64,000 nucleotides of DNA from Heliomicrobium undosum (GCF_009877425.1 NZ_WXEY01000006.1:62001-126000); one strand, 5' to 3'. Numbered from the stretch's first letter, positions 1 to 10,535 are shown. Numbers and translations: made by a program. Notes: generated from the letters alone by a model not told the origin.

Positions 1-621
<621 letters not shown>

Positions 622-696
622 GCGATGCGGCAGGGCGCAACGAGGCACTTTGCGACGGGAACTTTTTGACTGACTTCTGCGTCTAAAGATTGAAAG

Positions 697-724
697 ATAA
701 AAAAAGAAGACCCCCTGCGGGGCC
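697..724 (-). terminator. Rho-independent terminator after the M23 peptidase gene
   Basis: Read on the minus strand, a CCCC/GGGG stem with a three-base loop is followed by a T-rich tract (TCTTCTTTTTTT), about 100 bases downstream of the peptidase stop. Confidence 0.65.
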
Positions 725-819
725 TTCCTGCAAAAATGCAATTGCGATTTTCAAGATTGTCAATTGACTTCAGTTTGACTTTCAATCACCTTACACCAGC
801 GATTCCTGACCGGCTTGGC

Positions 820-2217
820 TTACTTCAGGTAGGCCATGGGGTTGCGCACCCCGCCGTCGATGACCTCGAAGTGCAGGTGGCTGCCGTAAGAGCGGCCTGT
901 CGATCCGGCTGCGCCGATGTTGGCACCCCGGCTGACGGTCTGGCCTTCACCGACGTACAGTTGGGAGAGGTGGGCGTAGCGGGTGGTGATGCCGCCGTGG
1001 TCGACGAGGATGCACTTGCCGTAGCCGCCGGCCCAACCGGCGAAGGTGACTACGCCGTCATCGGCAGAATAGACGGGATCGCCCGTATTGGCGTCGATGT
1101 CCATCCCGGTGTGAAACTCGCGGCCCCGGTAGCCGAAGGGAGAGGTGATCCGCCGGCCGCCGATGGGCCAGGAGAGGGTTCCGCCGCCGCCGCCGCTGTA
1201 GCTGCCGCCGGCGCTTCTGCTGCTACCGCGGGAGGCTACCATCACACGGTCGCCGCGAACCTCAACCCGTTGGACGGGGCTCTTCAACGTTTTCTCTTCC
1301 TTCAGTTCCTCATCGAACTGGTAGTTGTTCTCTTTGCTGATGACATAGGTGGCGATCTTTTTGCCGTTGGCGCCTTCCTGTTTGACCTTCACAGCGCCAG
1401 GGCGCATGTTGTTGTCCCGCTCGACTTTCGTCGGATAGGGAACGTCTTCTTCCTTGACGACCTTGTATGTACTGACCACGTTGAGGTAATGGACCGGCCG
1501 GGTGAGGTTGATCTCCTGGCCGATTTTTAATTTGTTTTCGTTGACCAGTTGGGCGTTCGCTTTGCGCAGTTCGTTCCAGCTCATGCCGTTTTTGACGGCC
1601 ACGCTCCAGAGGGTGTCCCCTTTTTGGACGACATAGCGGATCTTCTCGCCTTTGCCTTCGGCGAGCATCTTTTTCGCTTGATCGCTGGGAATGACCTGAT
1701 CGGGCGGCACTTCCGCGTTCTCGTAGGCGACCTGCTGCTTCACTTTCACATCGATCAGTTCGACGCCTTCGCCGATTTGTCCGTAAGAGAAGAAGTTGAT
1801 CGTGTCTTTGACCACTTGTTCGGCCTGTTCGCGGTTAGCGACGACCAACTCGGGGCGTCCGTCGATCACGATCCGGCAGGCGTCGACCATGCCGTTGGCC
1901 TTGACCACGATACCGGACGGGTTAGCCGGTTGCGTAGGCGCCGGTGTTCCGTTGAAGGCCGCCGCTGTGATGGCGCCGACCAGCAGGAGCGCCCCGGCTC
2001 CCTGGGCCACGTAGACAAGCCCTTTGCTCTCCCGCCAGTTTTGGAGATCGATCGATTGGATCTCCAGTTTGATCTCGTCTAGTTTCACACGAAGCGCGTT
2101 CAGCCTGTTGCTGTCATTGCCTTGAGTCGTTCCTTCGCCGAATGACTTGGTGCGGAATTCGGTCCATTTTTCCTGGAACCAGGCGAGTTTGTCCACTAAG
2201 AAATCCTTCTTGGACAT
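820..2217 (-). CDS. Membrane-anchored LysM-G5-M23 peptidase
   Basis: A 465-residue predicted cell-wall endopeptidase of the LytM/M23 type. In order: a charged cytoplasmic head (1-65), one transmembrane segment (about 66-88), a LysM peptidoglycan-binding domain (near 200-245, YVVQKGDTLWSVA), a G5-like segment (about 250-330), a glycine/serine linker, and a C-terminal M23 domain with the zinc motifs HTGMD and HLHFE. The active site would be extracytoplasmic. I prefer the ATG at 2217, which follows AAGGGGG, over a TTG nine codons upstream. Similar proteins act in peptidoglycan remodelling, including at sporulation; the neighbours do not specify which. A terminator follows, so it is probably monocistronic. 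Confidence 0.88.
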   Translation of the reverse strand: MSKKDFLVDKLAWFQEKWTEFRTKSFGEGTTQGNDSNRLNALRVKLDEIKLEIQSIDLQNWRESKGLVYVAQGAGALLLVGAITAAAFNGTPAPTQPANPSGIVVKANGMVDACRIVIDGRPELVVANREQAEQVVKDTINFFSYGQIGEGVELIDVKVKQQVAYENAEVPPDQVIPSDQAKKMLAEGKGEKIRYVVQKGDTLWSVAVKNGMSWNELRKANAQLVNENKLKIGQEINLTRPVHYLNVVSTYKVVKEEDVPYPTKVERDNNMRPGAVKVKQEGANGKKIATYVISKENNYQFDEELKEEKTLKSPVQRVEVRGDRVMVASRGSSRSAGGSYSGGGGGTLSWPIGGRRITSPFGYRGREFHTGMDIDANTGDPVYSADDGVVTFAGWAGGYGKCILVDHGGITTRYAHLSQLYVGEGQTVSRGANIGAAGSTGRSYGSHLHFEVIDGGVRNPMAYLK

Positions 2218-2450
2218 TTGCGCCCCCTTTCCCACCCCTGACAAGCTGCCGAGGCTATAATGTTAATGGGTCCGCCGCCGAAGGCGAACCGCTGACGCCC
2301 GATCTCACTCGTCGGTTTTGTGATAATTGGCATTTGCTGTCTTTATATTCCGCCTCACAAAACCCGTCAACATTATAACATGGGAAAGGTTGTCGAGGAA
2401 ACCCTGAAATTTCCCGATTGTCGGTTCTATCAGGGATTTCTCCATTGTGG

Positions 2451-4586
2451 CTACCGGATTCTTTCGGCTAGAGCGATTTTACGAAGCTGGCAAAAGGTGT
2501 CGTTCACCGCGAAACCCGGATCATTCATATCGTGAAAAGTCGAATTCTCGGAGGCGTCAGTCAGTAGATTGACGCCTCCGCCGTCGTGTAAGGGCTTTCC
2601 GCTGGAAAGGACGGCGCAACGGCGGGGCACGCCGTCATCGGCGCGCACAGACAGGACCATGCTTCCCCGTTCCGTTTCGGCGACCACATCATCGCCGGGG
2701 CGCAGGTTCAATTCCCTGAGGTCTTCCGTGTGCAGAGCCAGGTCCGCCCCATCATCGCCGTTGTCGAGTTCCCACAACTGGGAGTTGTGGCGTCCGGGAC
2801 GATGAACAAAAATCAGCCGGAAGTCCTCCTCACCCCGCCGGTCTTGCCCGTGATGAACAGGCACCACCTTGCGCCGGTCTAGCAGCGGTTTGAATTCAAC
2901 CTCTCCGGCCAGTTCCGCTTTGCCTGAGGCTGTGGAAAAAGAGCCCTCCCGGAAAGGGACGACCTGTAACCCTGGATTGGGTCGCGGCCCGCCGCCAGTC
3001 CAATCGGCGAGGCTGACGCCAAAGGGTTGCAGGATCCCCTCCAGCCATGCATCGGGCGTTGACGCCCAGAATGCCTCATCGGCGCAGAGCAAGCTCCGCC
3101 AGCCCGGCGCTCCCTCTCCCTGCTGAGCCGGCGATTGGCCCGTTCCTTGGGCCGTTTGTAAGGCGCACATCCGCCGGGACAGTTCACCCCAGATGCGGTG
3201 TTCCGGCCAGACCTGCCCGCGCGGCGGCACGAGCGCCGGCTGGTAGTGGATGTAATCGTTATAGGCAGAGACAAAGAGATCGCTTTCCTCAAAAGAGGTG
3301 GCTGCCGGCAGCAGGATGTCAGCGTGCCGGCTCGTATCAGTCAGGGTAAAATCGATGGCCACCTTGAAGGGGATGGCGTGAAAGGCCTCGATCGCCCGCT
3401 GCATATTTGGCATCTGGCTGACCGGGTTGGCGCTGTGGATGACGGCTACCTCGATGGGCGGTTCTGCGGGACTGCCGGCCCTTTTTCGCCGCAGGACTTC
3501 CTCGGCCAGGTTGCGGGCGGGGATTCGGGTGGCGCCTTGGGCGCATGGGGAGGCCACTCGATGCGCGTCATCGTCTCCTGCGACAGAGCGCCCGATCTCA
3601 TGGCGGTCGCTGGCCAGGTGGATGCCCCCGCCGGCGATGCCCAGTTGACCGGTGATGGCGGCCAAGGCGTCAATGGCGCGCACCGCCAGATATCCCTCCC
3701 GGTAGCGCAAGACCCCGGCGCCGAGGACGATCGACGCTGGTCGCTCCTTTGCATACAACCGCGCGAGTCGGCGGATCGTTTCCGCGTCAAGGCCGACCTC
3801 CTCCGCCGTCTGTTCCGGCGAAAAGTGGGACACGGCCTCGGCGTAGGAAGCAAAACCGCTGACGTGAGCCGAAACGAAGTCGCCGCGCCAGCGCCGCTCT
3901 TCCAGGATGACGTGGGCCATGCTCAAGGCCAGCAGGACATCGGCGCCGGGCCGGATGGCAATCTGCTCGTCTGCCAGGCCTTCGACGGCCAGGCGGACAG
4001 GGTTGATGGTGACCACGGTGGCGCCCTTTTCCCGCGCCTCCTGAAGGTAAGGGATCAGGTGCAGGTTGGTCGCCGCCGGATTGCGTCCCCAGAGGAAGAT
4101 GGTCCTCGATCGGGTGAGGTCGCTCCAGGCCGGTGAGGCCGCCTCACCGAAATCGGCCCGCATGGCGGCCCGTCCCCGGTCGCGCACAGCAAGCCCCTCC
4201 ATGCGGGTGACGCCGCCGAGGGCGTTGAAAAAACGATGGCCCAGCCCCTTGAGCGCGCCGGTGGAACCGGCGCCGTCGATATGCATAATCGCCGCCGGTC
4301 CGCCGCCTTCGAGCGCATCGACCAGCCGCCGGGCGATCTGATCCAGCGCCGCTTCCCAGGTAATCCGCCGCCACTGGCTGCCCTCGCGCGCCATGGGCGA
4401 GAGGATCCGGTCCGGGCTGTTGTGGCGCTCGATCAGCCCCTGTGCGCGGGAGCAGACAAAACCCTTCGTCACCGGGTGTTCGGCGTTTCCGGTGATGTCG
4501 ACGATCTGATCGCCCTCCAGTTGAACGCAGAAAGCGCAGAGGTCGTAACAGTGTAAGGGACAGGCGGATAAGGCGGTCCGTCTCAT
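2451..4586 (-). CDS. Molybdopterin-dependent oxidoreductase (DMSO reductase superfamily)
   Basis: A 711-residue catalytic subunit. The N terminus carries C9-x3-C13-x3-C17 ... C45, a typical [4Fe-4S] motif, followed by molybdopterin-binding segments (LWGRNPAATN near 190, INPVR, then HSANPVSQMPN) and a C-terminal dinucleotide-binding domain. There is no Tat or Sec signal, so it is probably cytoplasmic. Where relatives carry a Cys, Sec or Ser metal ligand, this protein reads MEGLAVRDRGRAA (129-141), with no Cys or Ser but an Asp. It lies 90 bases after the SCIFF maturase gene on the same strand and may be co-transcribed. Substrate unknown; no electron-transfer subunit is adjacent. Confidence 0.85.
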   Translation of the reverse strand: MRRTALSACPLHCYDLCAFCVQLEGDQIVDITGNAEHPVTKGFVCSRAQGLIERHNSPDRILSPMAREGSQWRRITWEAALDQIARRLVDALEGGGPAAIMHIDGAGSTGALKGLGHRFFNALGGVTRMEGLAVRDRGRAAMRADFGEAASPAWSDLTRSRTIFLWGRNPAATNLHLIPYLQEAREKGATVVTINPVRLAVEGLADEQIAIRPGADVLLALSMAHVILEERRWRGDFVSAHVSGFASYAEAVSHFSPEQTAEEVGLDAETIRRLARLYAKERPASIVLGAGVLRYREGYLAVRAIDALAAITGQLGIAGGGIHLASDRHEIGRSVAGDDDAHRVASPCAQGATRIPARNLAEEVLRRKRAGSPAEPPIEVAVIHSANPVSQMPNMQRAIEAFHAIPFKVAIDFTLTDTSRHADILLPAATSFEESDLFVSAYNDYIHYQPALVPPRGQVWPEHRIWGELSRRMCALQTAQGTGQSPAQQGEGAPGWRSLLCADEAFWASTPDAWLEGILQPFGVSLADWTGGGPRPNPGLQVVPFREGSFSTASGKAELAGEVEFKPLLDRRKVVPVHHGQDRRGEEDFRLIFVHRPGRHNSQLWELDNGDDGADLALHTEDLRELNLRPGDDVVAETERGSMVLSVRADDGVPRRCAVLSSGKPLHDGGGVNLLTDASENSTFHDMNDPGFAVNDTFCQLRKIALAERIR

Positions 4587-4675
4587 GGTCGGGTTCCCCT
4601 CTCGGGCTTGATTCGGTCAGGTTTTCCCCAGGGGGACACCCCTGGGGCGACACAACGCAGCGGCGTCTTCACCAA

Positions 4676-6178
4676 TCACGCTTCCGGCGTAGCCGCCATG
4701 GCCTGGGCGTAAAGCGCCCATTTCAGGCGCATCTTCGCCAGGTGGCAACTCATCGCCGCCGGGATGTGCAGGTCGCCCGACGCTGCCTCGTTGTTGGCAT
4801 GGCAGCCGCCGGAGCAGAGGAAGCGGGCCCAGCAGGTGGGACAACCTTCCTTGTGGTAGACATGGGCGTCGGCGAAGGCGCGGGCGATGGCTTGGCCGGT
4901 CAGCCCGGTCGCCACATTGCCGAGGCGGTAGTCTTCCCGGCCCACAAACTGGTGGCAGGGATAGAGGTCGCCGTTAGGGGCAACGGCCATGTATTCAAAA
5001 CCGGCGCCACAGCCGGAGAGGCGCTTGGCCAGGCAAGGACCGTGGGCCAGGTCAAGGTTGAAGTGGAAAAAGTTCAAGGGCTGCCCCGCTTGTCTGCGGC
5101 GGATGATCTCCTCGGCCAGGATGCGGTACTGCTCGTCCATGTGTTCGATATGTTCTTGCTGAAGGGCGTAGTCCACGTCCGGCGGGGCCACCACCGGTTC
5201 CACCGAGATGTGGCAGAATCCGAGGTCGTGGATGTGCAGGGCGTCAGCGGCAAAGTCGGGGTTGTGTCCGGTGAAGGTCCCCCGCACATAGTAATCCTCG
5301 CCGCCCCGCGATTGGACAAAAGCGAGCAGGTTGGCGGCCACGTCGTCATAGGAGCCGGAGCCGTCCACATAGGGCCGCATGCGGTCATGAACCTCGCGGC
5401 GGCCGTCGAGGGAAAGGACGACCGACAGCCCCTCCTCGTTGAGGTAGCGGCCCGTTTCGTCGTCGAGCAGCAGCCCGTTTGTCGTCAAAGTGAGCTTGAG
5501 GATTTTCCCCTCTTCGGCGGATCGCTGCTTGGCGTAGGCGACCAGTTCCTTGACGACGTCAAAGTTGAGCAAGGGCTCGCCGCCGAAGAAGTCGATCTCC
5601 ACATGATTACGCCCCTGCGAGTGAGCGAGCAGGAAATCGATAGCCTGTTTGCCCGTCTCAGCCGGCATGAGGCTGCGGTCGCCGCCGAAGGGGCCTGTCC
5701 CAGCGAAACAGTAGCCGCAGCGCAGGTTGCAGTCGTGGGCCACATGCAGGCAGAGGGCTTTGACGACAGGGTCAGTGAAGGGGGCGGCAACGGCAGTGGC
5801 GGCCCTTTCTTCCGGAGAGGAACCGCCAGGGAGAACCTCCCCCGTTTCTTTCCGGCGCGCATAGCCTTCCGCCAGCGGATCACCGGTAAAGAGCAGGCCC
5901 GCCGCCTTCAGTTCACCCAGTTCGGCCAGCACCTCGTCCACGGTGTCCCCGTCCATCCCGGCATCGCGCACAAGGGTCTCCCGCGCAGCGGATCCGTCGC
6001 CCTGCGCGGCTGCGAGCGCCTCGATCACCCGCCGCGCCGTCTCATCGAGGCGGTGCAGCGAGTTGGAGTTCACATCATAGCAAAAGGCCACATCGCCATG
6101 GGCAAAGGTAAACAGGTGCGCGGAAAAATCGTAGCCGGCCAGGTCGGACCACCAGGGGGAAGCGGGCTGGTTTGTCAT
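4676..6178 (-). CDS. scfB: SCIFF peptide maturase, radical SAM/SPASM thioether-forming enzyme
   Basis: A radical S-adenosylmethionine enzyme of about 500 residues that installs a Cys-to-alpha-carbon thioether in the SCIFF peptide encoded just upstream. The radical-SAM cluster motif CNLRCGYC lies near residues 150-157, and FFGGEPLLN follows. A Cys-rich SPASM region at the C terminus (CGAGFEYMA, YPCHQF, CPTCW, CSGGC) binds auxiliary clusters. The N-terminal region (SAHLFTFAHGDVAFCYDVNSNSLH) resembles the peptide-recognition part of SCIFF maturases. I use the ATG at 6178; an ATG at 6211 is possible, and neither has a strong SD. A hairpin lies between precursor and maturase. The pairing with scfA makes the assignment firm. 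Confidence 0.92.
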   Translation of the reverse strand: MTNQPASPWWSDLAGYDFSAHLFTFAHGDVAFCYDVNSNSLHRLDETARRVIEALAAAQGDGSAARETLVRDAGMDGDTVDEVLAELGELKAAGLLFTGDPLAEGYARRKETGEVLPGGSSPEERAATAVAAPFTDPVVKALCLHVAHDCNLRCGYCFAGTGPFGGDRSLMPAETGKQAIDFLLAHSQGRNHVEIDFFGGEPLLNFDVVKELVAYAKQRSAEEGKILKLTLTTNGLLLDDETGRYLNEEGLSVVLSLDGRREVHDRMRPYVDGSGSYDDVAANLLAFVQSRGGEDYYVRGTFTGHNPDFAADALHIHDLGFCHISVEPVVAPPDVDYALQQEHIEHMDEQYRILAEEIIRRRQAGQPLNFFHFNLDLAHGPCLAKRLSGCGAGFEYMAVAPNGDLYPCHQFVGREDYRLGNVATGLTGQAIARAFADAHVYHKEGCPTCWARFLCSGGCHANNEAASGDLHIPAAMSCHLAKMRLKWALYAQAMAATPEA

Positions 6179-6229
6179 GATTTCATCATCAACCTTTACT
6201 ATTATCGTCATTCAGGAAAGAAGAAAAAA

Positions 6230-6261
6230 CCCTCTATCCGGTTCAGGTCGCGAATAGAGGG
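6230..6261 (-). terminator. Hairpin between scfA and scfB (partial terminator)
   Basis: An 8-bp stem (CCCTCTAT at 6230-6237 with ATAGAGGG at 6254-6261) is followed on the minus strand by TTTTTTC. It lies between the SCIFF precursor stop (6290) and the maturase start (6178). It probably ends most precursor transcripts while allowing some read-through into scfB, keeping the peptide in excess of its enzyme. Confidence 0.75.
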
Positions 6262-6289
6262 TTTTTCGGTCTTATATGGCGATTCGACC

Positions 6290-6433
6290 TTAGCCTTTCT
6301 GGCAAACCTGGTTCCCTACGGTACAGGAGGTCTTGCAGGCCGATTGGCAGGAGGTCTGGCATTCGCCGCAGCCGCCGGTTTGCGCCGTCGCCTGCAGAGC
6401 GCCTTTCTGCACAGTGACGATGTGCTTGCTCAC
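6290..6433 (-). CDS. scfA: SCIFF ribosomal peptide precursor (six Cys in forty-five)
   Basis: A 47-residue peptide beginning MSKHIVTVQKG (GTG start). The Cys-rich core carries the spacing CGEC-x3-C-x3-C-x3-C and a last Cys near the C terminus, six cysteines in all. This is the hallmark of SCIFF, a nearly universal clostridial ribosomally made, post-translationally modified peptide. The GTG start follows a GGGGGG run at good distance, and an extended -10 promoter lies about 45 bases upstream. The maturase gene is immediately downstream. The physiological role of SCIFF is unknown in general. Confidence 0.93.
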   Translation of the reverse strand: MSKHIVTVQKGALQATAQTGGCGECQTSCQSACKTSCTVGNQVCQKG

Positions 6434-6477
6434 AGATTATTCCCCCCTTGTCCTTCCCTTGCCAAAAATCCGTTGGT

Positions 6478-6506
6478 ATTATAGCACTTTCCACTGTCAG
6501 GGTAAA
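6478..6506 (-). promoter_or_regulatory. scfA promoter
   Basis: On the minus strand TTTACC (6501-6506), a 17-base spacer and TATAAT (6478-6483), the latter preceded by TGC, giving an extended -10. It is well placed for the SCIFF precursor gene. Confidence 0.6.
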
Positions 6507-6651
6507 GCCTTCCGGTAAAGCCTGCCGCCTCTATGGGCGGCTTTTTCCGATTTCATCGCTTTTTAGCGTCAAAAGTAGGCTTTTTCGGGTCGGCCAGGCT
6601 GTCGGTGAGACGTTCGTTCAGACGGTCAGGCATGGCCGAGGCTATCCTTTT

Positions 6652-7437
6652 TCAGCCCTTATGGGCGTCCAAAGCCGCCCGCTCCGGCGTGGCCGGCTCG
6701 TCTGCGTATCCCTTTTTCCGCCGGTAGTAATAGAGCGCGACGGCAAAGAGCATCCATGCCAGGCTCAGAATCTGGGGCAGCCGGAAGTCGCCGACCATCT
6801 CCGAATCCATGCGCAGTCCCTCGATCCAGAAGCGCCCGAAGGAGTAATAGGCGAGGTAGAAGAGGAACACCTCGCCCCGGCGCATCCAGGGGCGGCGGCG
6901 CAGGACAAGCAGCAGGAGGAAGCCGATGATGTCCCAGATCGACTCGTAGAGGAAGGTCGGGTGCCGCATCTCCCCGGCGATCATCATCGCCCAGGGGAGA
7001 TCGGTCGGGTAGCCGTAGGCCTCCTGGTTAAAAAAGTTTCCCCAGCGGCCAATGGCCTGGCCGAGGATGATCGACGGTGCAGCGATGTCGGCTATCTGCC
7101 AAAAAGATACGCCATGTTTGCGCGTGTAATACCAGCCGAAGGCAAAGGCGACGATCAGGGCGCCAAATATCCCGAGGCCGCCGTGCCAGATGGCCACCAC
7201 CTCGCTCAGGTCATTGGCGTAGTACTTCCAGTTGAAGATGACGTAATAGGCGCGCGCGCCGATCAGCGCCAAGGGCGTGGCGTACAGGATCAGGTTGTAG
7301 AGAAAGTCAGGGTCGATCCCCTGTCGCACCGTCTCTCGCTGCGCCACGAGCGTGCCGATGAGCAAGGCGCTGCTGATCAGGATCCCGTACCAGTGGATCG
7401 GGTGGGTGCCGATATAAAAGGCGATCGGATCGGGCAA
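6652..7437 (-). CDS. lgt: Prolipoprotein diacylglyceryl transferase
   Basis: An integral membrane enzyme that transfers diacylglycerol from phosphatidylglycerol to the lipobox cysteine of prolipoproteins. It shows PIAFYIGTHPIHWYG at the N terminus, the Lgt signature GRWGNFFNQEAYG, HPTFLYES and about seven transmembrane segments. A TTG at 7437 preceded by AAGGAGG at 8 bases gives 261 residues, the usual family length. An upstream ATG (7500) would add 21 residues not expected in the family and lacks an SD. One client in this window would be the GerC lipoprotein. Downstream, toward scfA, I see only a plus-oriented GCCGCC/GGCGGC hairpin (6524-6541) and no gene. Confidence 0.93.
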   Translation of the reverse strand: MPDPIAFYIGTHPIHWYGILISSALLIGTLVAQRETVRQGIDPDFLYNLILYATPLALIGARAYYVIFNWKYYANDLSEVVAIWHGGLGIFGALIVAFAFGWYYTRKHGVSFWQIADIAAPSIILGQAIGRWGNFFNQEAYGYPTDLPWAMMIAGEMRHPTFLYESIWDIIGFLLLLVLRRRPWMRRGEVFLFYLAYYSFGRFWIEGLRMDSEMVGDFRLPQILSLAWMLFAVALYYYRRKKGYADEPATPERAALDAHKG

Positions 7438-7610
7438 GTCAAGAGCCTCCTTAAGGAGTGATTGAATCACCGATTGATGAGACGGGGATTTTTCTTCCAT
7501 CTTCTTCTACTAGAATACCCCGTTCTCCGCAAAAGTCAAGGAAAGGGGACATAAGAAAAGAACCCGCCCCCAGTTAAAAACTGAAAACGAGCCCTTTAAA
7601 AGCGAATGTA

Positions 7611-7687
7611 TGGCGGAGCAGACGGGATTCGAACCCGCGATCTCCAGCGTGACAGGCTGGCATGTTAGGCCTCTACACCACTGCTCC
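7611..7687 (-). tRNA. tRNA-Asp (GTC)
   Basis: A cloverleaf with a 7-bp acceptor (GGAGCAG/CTGCTCC), anticodon loop CTGTCAC (anticodon GTC), T-loop TTCGAAT and an encoded CCA. Confidence 0.95.
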
Positions 7688-7742
7688 CTATACTACCCAT
7701 AAGCGCCTCATGCCAACCATGAAGTGCTCAAAGAGAAAAAGA

Positions 7743-7818
7743 TGGTGACCCGTAGGGGATTCGAACCCCTGTAACCGCCGTGAAAGGGCGGTGTCTTAGA
7801 CCGCTTGACCAACGGGCC
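7743..7818 (-). tRNA. tRNA-Glu (TTC)
   Basis: Acceptor GGCCCGT pairs with ACGGGTC, anticodon loop CTTTCAC (anticodon TTC), T-loop TTCGAAT, CCA encoded. It lies 55 bases upstream of tRNA-Asp on the same strand, so the two are probably one transcript. Confidence 0.95.
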
Positions 7819-8000
7819 CCTTGCCGGCGCCTCTACCTTTGACCACCCTTTGTCCGGTCGGCCATTGCGTAAAGGACGCTTACCAAGTATGAAGTATACT
7901 GATGACATTATTCCCTGTCAATACTTTGCGCGCAAGTTATGAATAGTTCTTTTATATGAATTTTCGGTTAAAAAGAGGCGGCCACAGACACAGGGCGGCC

Positions 8001-8040
8001 AAAAACAGGGCCGCCCCTCGCTTACCTTGGGGCGGCCCTG
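8001..8040 (-). terminator. purA terminator
   Basis: A 12-bp stem (CAGGGCCGCCCC at 8006-8017 with GGGGCGGCCCTG at 8029-8040), followed on the minus strand by TTTTTGG, just after the purA stop. Confidence 0.85.
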
Positions 8041-8065
8041 TTCAACATCACACGGAGGAAATCGG

Positions 8066-9367
<1,302 letters not shown>

Positions 9368-9551
9368 TTATCGATTTATCAAAAGCCTCCTGATCGTTCG
9401 AGCGACCGAAGGGCTTTATGAACGGCTGGATGAACATCTAGATTTCCTTCTGAGTAACCTCCTGGATGAACGCATGTGATGAACCGCCGTAGGAACGACC
9501 GGCGCTGAACACGTTATGGCGTTGTGGTGCGCCCCCCCGGTACTTCACTAC

Positions 9552-9613
9552 TACACCATACTATAAAGTGCGGAGTGAGTAAACCCTCGATACGCGCCAG
9601 CCACTTATAGTAT
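9552..9613. repeat. Imperfect inverted repeat upstream of purA
   Basis: ATACTATAAAGTG near 9552-9564 and CACTTATAGTAT at 9602-9613 are reverse complements except for one inserted base. They flank about 37 bases and contain TATAGT-like -10 elements in both orientations. It could be a regulator site or an mRNA leader fold of purA. Confidence 0.35.
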
Positions 9614-9621
9614 CCCCGGGC

Positions 9622-9864
9622 AATAAAAAACTGTGGCAAGGCCACAGTTTCCATCAAAATCCCCTTGCGCACGCAAGGGGTTAGCCCTATCTATGTTACC
9701 AAATATCACCGATGCAAGTCAAGAAGCACCAGCGCGGCAACCTCGGCAATAGAACGAATATTCGCATTGTTGGCGCTCCCATAAAACCCGGCGCGGGCTG
9801 CCCCGAGGCACTTCAAGCGAATCTGACGACTTACCGGGACCGGCAGAAGGATTATCAATAAGAA
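9622..9864 (-). ncRNA. Candidate orphan structured RNA
   Basis: A minus-strand unit between carbonic anhydrase and purA with no plausible ORF. A TATAAT at 9871-9876 places a start near 9864, and the unit ends in a strong terminator at 9624-9649. Internal complementarity is extensive: GTAAGTC with GACTTGC, GAAGTGCC with GGTGCTTC, CCTCGG with CCGAGG, and a CCCCTTGCG/CGCAAGGGG hairpin (9661-9680). Size and isolated position would suit 6S RNA, but I cannot match its conserved bubble. An 84-codon minus ORF here has no SD and unlikely composition. Confidence 0.4.
9624..9649 (-). terminator. Terminator of the orphan transcript upstream of purA
   Basis: AACTGTGGC (9629-9637) pairs with GCCACAGTT (9641-9649) over a 3-base loop and is followed on the minus strand by TTTTTTATT. 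No minus-strand protein gene precedes it within about 600 bases. Confidence 0.7.
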
Positions 9865-9929
9865 AAGCGAATTATACAGAGATTTTTCGTACTGGGTGAG
9901 AAATCGGTACAGGGTAAAGGAGTTGCACA

Positions 9930-10535
9930 ATGAGCCGATTAGATCAAATCCTCGCCGCAAACCGTGAATTCATGCGCCGCTTACCCGATGAGTTCGTCCA
10001 TCCCGACTGCGCTCCCGTGGCAAAAACGCCCAGCCGGGGCTTGGCTGTTTTCACCTGCATGGATACACGGCTCGTCGATTTTCTTGAACCCGCCATGGGC
10101 ATCCGTCGCGGCGAAGCCAAAGTCATCAAAAACGCCGGCAATTCGGTGACCGGTCCCTTTGAGGCCACGATCCGCAGTCTCGTCGTGGCCGTCTTCGAAC
10201 TGGGCGTGGAAGAGGTCATGGTCATCGGGCACAAGGATTGCGGACTTTCAAACACAACAGCCGAAGGGCTCAAGGCAAAAATGCTCGCCCGCGGCATCTC
10301 GCCTGATGCGCTGCACATGGTGGAAGATGAACTGGAGTCCTGGGTCGATCGGTTCCACCACCCCTGTGAAAACGTGCAGGAGGTGGTCCTCCGCATCCGG
10401 ACCAATCCCCTGATCCCGAAGGATGTGCCGGTCCACGGCCTCATGTTTGACCCCCATACGGGAGAGATCGAGATCCTGGTGAACGGCTACGAGGCGGTAG
10501 CGCAATACAAGGAGACTTCCGTCATATCCGAGTAA
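9930..10535 (+). CDS. Beta-class carbonic anhydrase
   Basis: A cytoplasmic zinc enzyme of 201 residues interconverting CO2 and bicarbonate. It shows the beta-class ligand set: C43 in CMDTR (with the Asp45/Arg47 dyad), H101 and C104 in GHKDCG. The NAGN segment at 68-71 is also typical. AAAGGAG precedes the ATG at good spacing. It is a single gene between convergent terminators, divergent from the orphan RNA. In an anaerobe it probably supplies bicarbonate to carboxylases; that role is inference. Confidence 0.93.
   Translation: MSRLDQILAANREFMRRLPDEFVHPDCAPVAKTPSRGLAVFTCMDTRLVDFLEPAMGIRRGEAKVIKNAGNSVTGPFEATIRSLVVAVFELGVEEVMVIGHKDCGLSNTTAEGLKAKMLARGISPDALHMVEDELESWVDRFHHPCENVQEVVLRIRTNPLIPKDVPVHGLMFDPHTGEIEILVNGYEAVAQYKETSVISE

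Noticed and set aside
4742-6484. 580-codon plus-strand ORF
   Set aside because: Antisense to the SCIFF maturase and precursor, both of which have clear motifs.
9622-9864. Definite assignment as 6S RNA
   Set aside because: Size and position fit, but the asymmetric central bubble could not be confirmed by eye; left as an unclassified candidate.
9706-9960. 84-codon minus-strand ORF in the orphan RNA region
   Set aside because: No SD, starts inside the divergent carbonic anhydrase gene, and composition fits a structured RNA better.
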